Origin: Nitrospirota bacterium | GTDB taxonomy: Bacteria > Nitrospirota > Thermodesulfovibrionia > Thermodesulfovibrionales > Magnetobacteriaceae | Reading direction: 5' to 3' | NCBI GenBank assembly: GCA_015233485.1 | Contig: JADFXO010000112.1 | Location: forward strand, 1-10,503 | DNA length: 10,503 nucleotides | Shown: positions 1 to 4,806 of the stretch, piece by piece | Position numbering within the stretch: position 1 is the first letter of the stretch | Layout: every line of letters begins with the position of its first letter | The notes under the pieces: model-generated | What the model was told of the DNA's origin: nothing | The model's input: the letters and a program-made list of their open reading frames with translations, nothing else | Database searches by the model: none | Translations under genes and position numbers: made by a program

Positions 1-19
1 ACCGCGGTAAATCAGGTAC

Positions 20-49
20 TTGACCATCTTTTAAATAATGTGTTAACAT
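20..49 (+). promoter_or_regulatory. Possible sigma-70-type promoter for the secreted-protein gene
   Basis: TTGACC (20-25) and TAACAT (44-49) are separated by 18 bases. They would place a start site near 56, ahead of the ribosome binding site at 73-80. This is a weak match in AT-rich DNA and is only a candidate. Confidence 0.3.
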
Positions 50-85
50 AGCGTGAATAAATATAATATTTTAAAGGAGGTACTT

Positions 86-730
86 ATGAAAAGTGGAAGA
101 TTTTTAGTGATAGCCTGGGGTTTGTTTTTAATGGCTACGACTGTTTTAGCTGGAGACGTAAGCGCTTTTGATATCAATATCAATGGTATTAAAATAGGGG
201 AGCAAAAGACAGACGCGGCAAAACCTGAAACGGCAAAACCTGAAGCAGCAAAACCAGGAGCTTCCACAGAGGACAAGACATATACAAACAATCAGAGAAA
301 GTTTACGTTTACAATCCCTTCGGGATGGGAAGTTGTATCAGGCACACCGGACGCCGACAACATGGTTTTCAGGAAAACAGGAACCTCTCAACACTTCTCA
401 TATCAATACACACCTCTCGGAGGTAGTTTCCCTGCAGAGGCTTCTGTAAAGGCATCGTTAAAAACGGCATTGGAGGACATTAAGCTCGGCAAGAACATAG
501 CGGCAAAACGCAGGGATGACGTGAAAAAGATAAACAATAAGACAGTACTGTACACAAGAGGCTGGGAATTGACAGATGCCGGTAAAAACGGCCCCCAGCG
601 CATAATATGGCAGTGCTATGATAGAGAAAACTTTTATTTCAACTTTATGGCCTCAAGCGAATCCAATGAGTTTGATGCTGCAAAACCTCAACTCCAGAAG
701 ATAATCGACTCGATAAAGTTTCTGGAATAA
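86..730 (+). CDS. Exported protein of unknown function with AKP-repeat linker and a PsbP/DUF1795-like C-terminal domain
   Basis: I do not recognise a specific family. The ATG at 86 is chosen over the upstream in-frame GTG at 53 because AAAGGAGG (73-80) lies 5 bases before it, and the protein then begins with a classic signal peptide: MKSGR, a hydrophobic stretch (residues 6-21), then VLA-G (cleavage after residue 22) or VSA-F (after residue 27). There is no lipobox cysteine. Residues 44-58 are three five-residue AAKPE-like repeats, probably a flexible linker. From about residue 66 a compact domain follows, with FTFTIPSGW near its start and an IIDSIKF-like end. This layout recalls PsbP-like or DcrB/DUF1795 domains, but the match is by general pattern only. 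The 214-residue product is likely periplasmic. It is separated from nifH by 285 non-coding bases with their own promoter, so it is probably not part of the nif operon. Its base composition looks more AT-rich than the nif genes (not computed). Confidence 0.75.
   Translation: MKSGRFLVIAWGLFLMATTVLAGDVSAFDININGIKIGEQKTDAAKPETAKPEAAKPGASTEDKTYTNNQRKFTFTIPSGWEVVSGTPDADNMVFRKTGTSQHFSYQYTPLGGSFPAEASVKASLKTALEDIKLGKNIAAKRRDDVKKINNKTVLYTRGWELTDAGKNGPQRIIWQCYDRENFYFNFMASSESNEFDAAKPQLQKIIDSIKFLE
215..259 (+). repeat. Three tandem 15-bp repeats inside the secreted-protein gene
   Basis: GCGGCAAAACCTGAA (215-229), ACGGCAAAACCTGAA (230-244) and GCAGCAAAACCAGGA (245-259) are in frame and encode AAKPE, TAKPE and AAKPG. 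The first two copies differ at one base and the third is more diverged. They form an Ala/Lys/Pro linker between the signal peptide region and the C-terminal domain. Confidence 0.85.
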
Positions 731-749
731 GCGTCGGCCAAAAGCGGGA

Positions 750-781
750 AGGGTGGGTTCGATTCCCACACGCTCCCGCCA
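750..781 (+). pseudogene. 3' end of a selenocysteine-type tRNA (selC) without its 5' part; possible integration scar
   Basis: GTGGG (753-757), TTCGATT (758-764) and CCCAC (765-769) form a perfect 5-bp T arm with a standard 7-base loop. After it come 8 bases (770-777, ACGCTCCC), G (778) and CCA (779-781). An ordinary tRNA has 7 acceptor bases there. An 8-base acceptor strand with G73 is the signature of bacterial tRNA-Sec. The matching 5' acceptor GGGAGCGT is absent upstream: a full-length tRNA would begin near 686, inside the preceding gene, where no such sequence exists. It is therefore a 3' fragment. The 3' ends of tRNA genes, selC included, are common attachment sites for integrative elements. 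The exact left border of the homology is uncertain, because the bases at 731-749 do not fold into an obvious variable arm. Confidence 0.65.
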
Positions 782-786
782 TCTAT

Positions 787-820
787 TCTTTATATCCCTC
801 TTAAAATCTTTATATCTCTC
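787..820 (+). repeat. Direct repeat TCTTTATATC(C/T)CTC, 20-bp period
   Basis: 787-800 reads TCTTTATATCCCTC and 807-820 reads TCTTTATATCTCTC. This is a 14-bp direct repeat with one mismatch and starts exactly 20 bases apart. No function is evident. It lies between the tRNA fragment and the nif regulatory sites. Confidence 0.6.
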
Positions 821-837
821 CTAAGTCACGGCCTTAA

Positions 838-872
838 TGCTACAATTTTGTATGCTATGCTACAATTTTGTA
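838..872 (+). repeat. Perfect 15-bp direct repeat TGCTACAATTTTGTA, 20-bp period
   Basis: The same 15 bases occur at 838-852 and 858-872. Each copy contains TACAA-TT-TTGTA, a 5-bp inverted repeat with a 2-base centre. The centres are 20 bp (about two helical turns) apart, which would put two bound dimers on the same face of the DNA. The repeat is probably a protein-binding region for control of nifH. Confidence 0.75.
849..864 (+). promoter_or_regulatory. NifA-type upstream activator sequence
   Basis: TGTATGCTATGCTACA fits the classical NifA site TGT-N4-T-N5-ACA exactly. It is centred about 128 bases before the predicted nifH transcription start, the usual range for an enhancer used with sigma-54. 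It bridges the two copies of the 15-bp repeat, so it may have been formed by that repeat. A manual check of the other TGT triplets between here and the promoter found no second match. Confidence 0.6.
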
Positions 873-931
873 GGTATCGGCCAAATCCAAAACCTGTAAT
901 CCAAGCCTAACTGTCTGTATTTAAATGATAT

Positions 932-946
932 TTGAGACCGTCTCAA
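932..946. promoter_or_regulatory. Perfect palindrome TTGAGAC-C-GTCTCAA, possible operator
   Basis: Two 7-base arms are exact reverse complements around a single C. The palindrome ends 11 bases before the sigma-54 element. A dimeric regulator bound here could touch or block the promoter complex. I do not recognise the motif as belonging to a known regulator. Confidence 0.5.
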
Positions 947-957
947 TATTTGCCAAT

Positions 958-974
958 TTGGCACAATAATTGCT
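958..974 (+). promoter_or_regulatory. Sigma-54 (-24/-12) promoter of the nif operon
   Basis: TTGGCACAATAATTGCT matches the RpoN consensus TTGGCAC-N5-TTGC(A/T) completely, with GG at 960-961 and GC at 972-973 in the required spacing. Transcription would start near 984-985. This leaves a leader of about 30 bases that contains AAAGGAGG at 1001-1008, just before nifH. Together with the upstream NifA-type site this indicates NifA/RpoN control of the whole operon. Confidence 0.88.
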
Positions 975-1015
975 GAATAACACTATATATTATCACACAC
1001 AAAGGAGGCCACGCT

Positions 1016-1861
1016 ATGATGAGACAGATTGCTATTTACGGTAAGGGGGGCATTGGAAAATCCACAACGACGCAAAACACGGTAGCGGCACTTGCCGAGG
1101 CAGGCCGTAAATGTATGATAGTGGGCTGTGACCCTAAGGCCGACGCCACCAGATTGATTTTAAATAGAAAGGCTCAGGCCACGGTAATGGACCTGGCCCG
1201 GCAGAGGGGCTCTGTAGAGGAGCTTGAGATCGGAGAGATCCTGCTTGAGGGATTTTTGGGCGTAAAGTGCGCCGAATCAGGCGGCCCGGAGCCCGGTGTT
1301 GGCTGTGCCGGAAGGGGTGTTATCACCGCGATTAACTTTCTTGAGGAAAACGGCGCTTACACACCAGACCTTGATTATGTATTTTACGATGTCTTAGGAG
1401 ATGTAGTGTGCGGGGGGTTTGCCATGCCCATAAGAGAAGGCAAGGCAAAGGAGATTTACATCGTCACCTCCGGCGAGATGATGGCAATGTATGCGGCAAA
1501 CAACATTGCCCGCGGCGTTCTGAAGTATGCAAACAGCGGAGGCGTGCGGCTTGGCGGCCTTATCTGCAACTCAAGAAAAACCGACAAAGAGGCAGAGCTT
1601 GTAAGTGCCCTTGCCGCAAAGCTGAACACCCATATGATTCACTTCATACCGCGTGACAACCAGGTGCAAAGGGCTGAGCTAAGAAGACAAACCGTAATAG
1701 AATATTCACCCGAACACGCTCAATGCGATGAGTACAGGGCGTTAGCTAAAAAAATAGCGGAAAATAAAAACTTCGTTATTCCTACGCCGCTTGAAATGGA
1801 GGAGCTTGAGACTCTTCTGATGGAATTTGGAATAATGGATGGAGAAGGAGCTGCGGCATGA
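1016..1861 (+). CDS. nifH: NifH, nitrogenase iron protein (dinitrogenase reductase)
   Basis: NifH is a homodimeric ATPase that passes electrons from its [4Fe-4S] cluster to the MoFe protein and also acts in FeMo-co maturation. The 281-residue product has the P-loop GKGGIGKST (residues 9-17), the switch I region GCDPKAD (37-43) and switch II Asp125. The cluster ligands are Cys97 (in GVGCAGRG) and Cys132 (in DVVCGGF). Arg100, the DraT ADP-ribosylation residue in organisms that have DraT, is present. The numbering coincides with that of the Azotobacter protein without its initiator Met. AAAGGAGG (1001-1008) supports ATG 1016, although the next codon is also ATG (1019). It is the first gene after the sigma-54 promoter. 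Its TGA overlaps the nifD ATG by 4 bases, so the usual nifH-nifD spacer is absent and nifD is probably translationally coupled. Confidence 0.98.
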   Translation: MMRQIAIYGKGGIGKSTTTQNTVAALAEAGRKCMIVGCDPKADATRLILNRKAQATVMDLARQRGSVEELEIGEILLEGFLGVKCAESGGPEPGVGCAGRGVITAINFLEENGAYTPDLDYVFYDVLGDVVCGGFAMPIREGKAKEIYIVTSGEMMAMYAANNIARGVLKYANSGGVRLGGLICNSRKTDKEAELVSALAAKLNTHMIHFIPRDNQVQRAELRRQTVIEYSPEHAQCDEYRALAKKIAENKNFVIPTPLEMEELETLLMEFGIMDGEGAAA

Positions 1862-3288
1862 GTACGCTAACTCAACAGACCCAGAAGATGATAGACGAGG
1901 TCATGGAGGCCTATCCTGAAAAGACCAGGAAATTAAGGGAGAAACATGTCCGGCCAAACGATCCCACAGGAGAGTGTGGCTCGGCCTGCGCGGTGAAGTC
2001 AAATGTGAAATCACGCCCCGGCATTATGACCATAAGGGGCTGTGCATACGCGGGGTCAAAGGGGGTTGTGTGGGGGCCGGTCAAGGATGTCGTGCATCTT
2101 TCCCACGGGCCGGTCGGCTGCGGCCAGTACAGTTGGTGGTCGCGCAGGAATTACTCCAACGGGATAACCGGCGTGGATAATTTTTCTGCCATGCATATAA
2201 CCAGTGATTTCCAGGAAAGGGACATAGTCTTTGGGGGCGACAAGAGGCTGGCGAAGATATGCAGGGAAATCAAGGAGATGTTCCCGCTGGCCAAAGGCAT
2301 AAGTATTCAATCCGAGTGTCCCGTTGGACTGATAGGAGATGATATAGAGTCTGTGGCAAAGAAAATGACGGAAGAGCTGGGAATTCCGGTAATTCCGGTG
2401 AGGTGCGAGGGGTTTAGAGGGGTAAGCCAGTCTCTTGGCCACCACATCGCAAACGATAGCATTCGCGACCATGTCTTAGGGAAGAACACCCTTGAGAAAG
2501 TTACCGATTATGATGTTAACCTCATAGGAGATTACAACATTGGCGGGGACGCATGGGCATCCAGAAGAATCCTTGAGGAGATGGGACTGCGTGTAATCGC
2601 GCAGTGGTCGGGCGACGCCACTATTAATGAGTTTGCCATAGCGCCCCAGGCAAAGCTCAATCTCATACATTGTTACCGCTCTATGAACTATATTTGCCGG
2701 TTTATGGAAGAGCAGTACGGGATACCGTGGATTGAGTACAATCTCTTCGGGCCGACAAAGATATACCAGAGTATGAGAAAGATTGCGGCTTTCTTTGATG
2801 ACAGCATAAAGGAACGTACCGAGGCGGTAATTGCAAAGTACACGCCGGCAATGGACGCCGTTATTGACGCATATCGCCCTGCCCTTAAGGACAAGACCGT
2901 GATGCTCTATGTGGGCGGACTAAGGCCGAGACACATTATTGGGGCTTATGAGGACCTCGGCATGGAGGTCATAGCCACAGGGTATGAGTTCGGGCACAAC
3001 GACGACTATAAGCGGACATATCCTGAGATGAAAGAAGGCGCGCTTATTTACGACGATATAACGCCGTACGAGTTTGAGGCGTTTGCAAAGAGGCTTAAGC
3101 CTGATTTGGTAGGCTCAGGGATTAAGGAAAAGTACGCGTATCACAAAATGGGAGTGCCGTTCCGGCAAATGCACTCATGGGACTACTCAGGCCCATATCA
3201 TGGCTTTGATGGTTTCCCTGTATTTGCCAGAGATATGGATATGGCGGTAAACAGCCCGACGTGGAAACTTATACGGAGGAAGAGATGA
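1858..3288 (+). CDS. nifD: NifD, nitrogenase MoFe protein alpha chain
   Basis: NifD is the catalytic subunit that binds FeMo-co and, with NifK, the P-cluster. Visible P-cluster ligands are Cys62, Cys88 and Cys154, at the Azotobacter positions. FeMo-co ligands are Cys272 (HCYRSMNYI) and His439 (FRQMHSWDY), three residues lower than Cys275/His442 of Azotobacter. Other active-site residues are in place: Val70, Arg96, Gln191, His195 and the GLRPRH loop (354-359). The protein is 476 residues, lacks the long insertion of clostridial NifD, and looks like a group I Mo-type alpha chain rather than VnfD or AnfD. Its end overlaps nifK by 4 bases (ATGA at 3285-3288). GGAGGA for nifK lies inside its last codons. 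Confidence 0.98.
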   Translation: MSTLTQQTQKMIDEVMEAYPEKTRKLREKHVRPNDPTGECGSACAVKSNVKSRPGIMTIRGCAYAGSKGVVWGPVKDVVHLSHGPVGCGQYSWWSRRNYSNGITGVDNFSAMHITSDFQERDIVFGGDKRLAKICREIKEMFPLAKGISIQSECPVGLIGDDIESVAKKMTEELGIPVIPVRCEGFRGVSQSLGHHIANDSIRDHVLGKNTLEKVTDYDVNLIGDYNIGGDAWASRRILEEMGLRVIAQWSGDATINEFAIAPQAKLNLIHCYRSMNYICRFMEEQYGIPWIEYNLFGPTKIYQSMRKIAAFFDDSIKERTEAVIAKYTPAMDAVIDAYRPALKDKTVMLYVGGLRPRHIIGAYEDLGMEVIATGYEFGHNDDYKRTYPEMKEGALIYDDITPYEFEAFAKRLKPDLVGSGIKEKYAYHKMGVPFRQMHSWDYSGPYHGFDGFPVFARDMDMAVNSPTWKLIRRKR

Positions 3289-4793
3289 TTGTAAAAGACC
3301 ATAACGAGCTTTTTAAAGATACGGCATATGTGGAGCAGTTCCATGGGAAACGGGAATTTGAAAATCCCTGTCCGGAGGATGTCGTCCATCAAACTGCCCA
3401 ATGGACAGAAAGCGCTGACTATAAGGAAAAAAACTTCAAAAGAGAGGCGTTGGTCATTAACCCGGCGAAGGCGTGCCAGCCCCTTGGGGCGATGCTCTGC
3501 GCGTTGGGATTTGAAAATACGCTGAACTTTGTGCAGGGGTCTCAGGGCTGCGTGGCCTACTTCAGAAGCCACCTGAGCAGGCATTTCAAAGAGCCGGTTG
3601 CGGCGGTGTCGTCCTCCATGACAGAGGATTCGGCGGTGTTCGGTGGGATAAGCAACATCCTTGAAGGGCTTGAAAACGCCTACACCCTGTATAAACCCGC
3701 TATGATAGCGGTATCCACTACATGTATGGCCGAGGTAATAGGGGATGATTTAAATTCCTATATCAAGAGCGCCGTAGAAAAAGGGATTGTGCCGGAAGGC
3801 GTTGAAATCCCCTTTGCCCATACGCCGAGCTTTGTCGGGTCGCACATAACCGGCTACGACAATATGATGAAGGGGATTTTAAGCGGTGTGAAGGGTCAGG
3901 TAAGGGTCAGCCCCGCGGACTCGATAAATATTATCCCCGGGTTTGACACATACACCGGCAACTATGTGGAATTAAAGCGCCTGATGAGTTCAATGGACGT
4001 TAAGGCAACAGTCCTTGCGGATATAAGCGACACTCTGGACTCCCCCAATACAGGGCGCTACCGCCTTTTCCCCGGGGGCACGCCTATAAGCGCGCTTAAA
4101 GACGCCGTCAATGCGCGCTCTACGATTGCCCTGCAGAAGTATTCGACTGTTAAGACAGGGGAATTTATTAAAACCGTTTGGGGAAGGGATTTCCAACTTT
4201 CACCCGTTCCTATAGGGATACAGAACACCGACGAGTTTCTGGATATGGTGTCGGCAGTCAGCGGCCGGCCTGTTTCCCATGCGATTGAGGCCGAGCGGGG
4301 AAGGGCGGTTGACGCCATGATAGACTCACATCCTTACGTCCACGGCAAGAGGTTTGCCCTTGTTGGCGACCCTGACCTGCTCATGGGGCTGATGTCTTTT
4401 GTCCTTGAGATGGGAGGACGGCCGGTTCATGTCCTGTGCACTAATGGGGACGCCGGTTTTGCCAAAGACGCCGAGTCATTGCTGCGCGGCAGTCCTTTCG
4501 GAGATGACGCCACGGTTCACATTGGAAAGGACATGTGGCATCTGAGGTCTCTGCTCTTTGCCGAGCCTGTGGATTTACTTATCGGCAACTCCTATGCCAA
4601 ATTCCTGTGGAGAGACACCAAGACCCCGCTTCTTCGCATAGGCTTTCCCCTATTTGACAGACACCACCTCCACCGGTATCCGATAATAGGCTACCAGGGG
4701 GCGATTAACCTTACAAACTGGATTGTGAACACCTTGCTGGACGAAATGGACAGAAAGGCCATGTTCACGCAAAGTTTTGACGTAATAAGATAG
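3285..4793 (+). CDS. nifK: NifK, nitrogenase MoFe protein beta chain
   Basis: NifK is the partner of NifD in the alpha2-beta2 MoFe protein and carries the other half of the P-cluster. With the start at ATG 3285 (GGAGGA at 3275-3280, ATGA overlap with nifD) the product is 502 residues. An in-frame GTG at 3261 would add 8 residues but has no comparable start signal. P-cluster ligands are Cys64 (AKACQPLG), Cys89 (GSQGCVAYF) and Cys147 (STTCMAEV), with Ser182 (HTPSF) matching Ser188 of Azotobacter. The roughly 50-residue N-terminal region (KDHNELF to KEKNFKREAL) is the extension typical of group I NifK, and it is lacking in the shorter clostridial and archaeal forms. The gap to the nifEN ATG is 13 bases. 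Confidence 0.98.
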   Translation: MIVKDHNELFKDTAYVEQFHGKREFENPCPEDVVHQTAQWTESADYKEKNFKREALVINPAKACQPLGAMLCALGFENTLNFVQGSQGCVAYFRSHLSRHFKEPVAAVSSSMTEDSAVFGGISNILEGLENAYTLYKPAMIAVSTTCMAEVIGDDLNSYIKSAVEKGIVPEGVEIPFAHTPSFVGSHITGYDNMMKGILSGVKGQVRVSPADSINIIPGFDTYTGNYVELKRLMSSMDVKATVLADISDTLDSPNTGRYRLFPGGTPISALKDAVNARSTIALQKYSTVKTGEFIKTVWGRDFQLSPVPIGIQNTDEFLDMVSAVSGRPVSHAIEAERGRAVDAMIDSHPYVHGKRFALVGDPDLLMGLMSFVLEMGGRPVHVLCTNGDAGFAKDAESLLRGSPFGDDATVHIGKDMWHLRSLLFAEPVDLLIGNSYAKFLWRDTKTPLLRIGFPLFDRHHLHRYPIIGYQGAINLTNWIVNTLLDEMDRKAMFTQSFDVIR

Positions 4794-4806
4794 GAGCCTA
4801 TCAGAC

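Noticed and set aside
62..67. TATAAT as the -10 box of the secreted-protein gene
   Set aside because: It is a perfect hexamer, but transcription would begin at about 74, within the ribosome binding site at 73-80, and there is no good -35 at the right distance.
686..781. A complete tRNA-Sec gene
   Set aside because: The 5' acceptor strand GGGAGCGT, the D arm and a UCA anticodon arm are missing in the expected positions, which fall inside the preceding coding region.
753..781. A tRNA-Ser fragment instead of tRNA-Sec
   Set aside because: Serine tRNAs also have G73 and a long variable arm, but they have 7 acceptor bases after the T stem. Here there are 8 before G73.
865..957. IHF site between the NifA-type site and the promoter
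   Set aside because: No stretch gave an acceptable match to WATCAA-N4-TTR on either strand by eye.
2056..2472. 138-codon minus-strand frame opposite nifD
   Set aside because: It is antisense to the conserved P-cluster region of nifD, with no start signal or domain.
1016..4793. Vanadium- or iron-only nitrogenase (Vnf/Anf)
   Set aside because: No delta-subunit gene lies between the alpha and beta genes, and NifD/NifK active-site contexts match the Mo enzyme closely.
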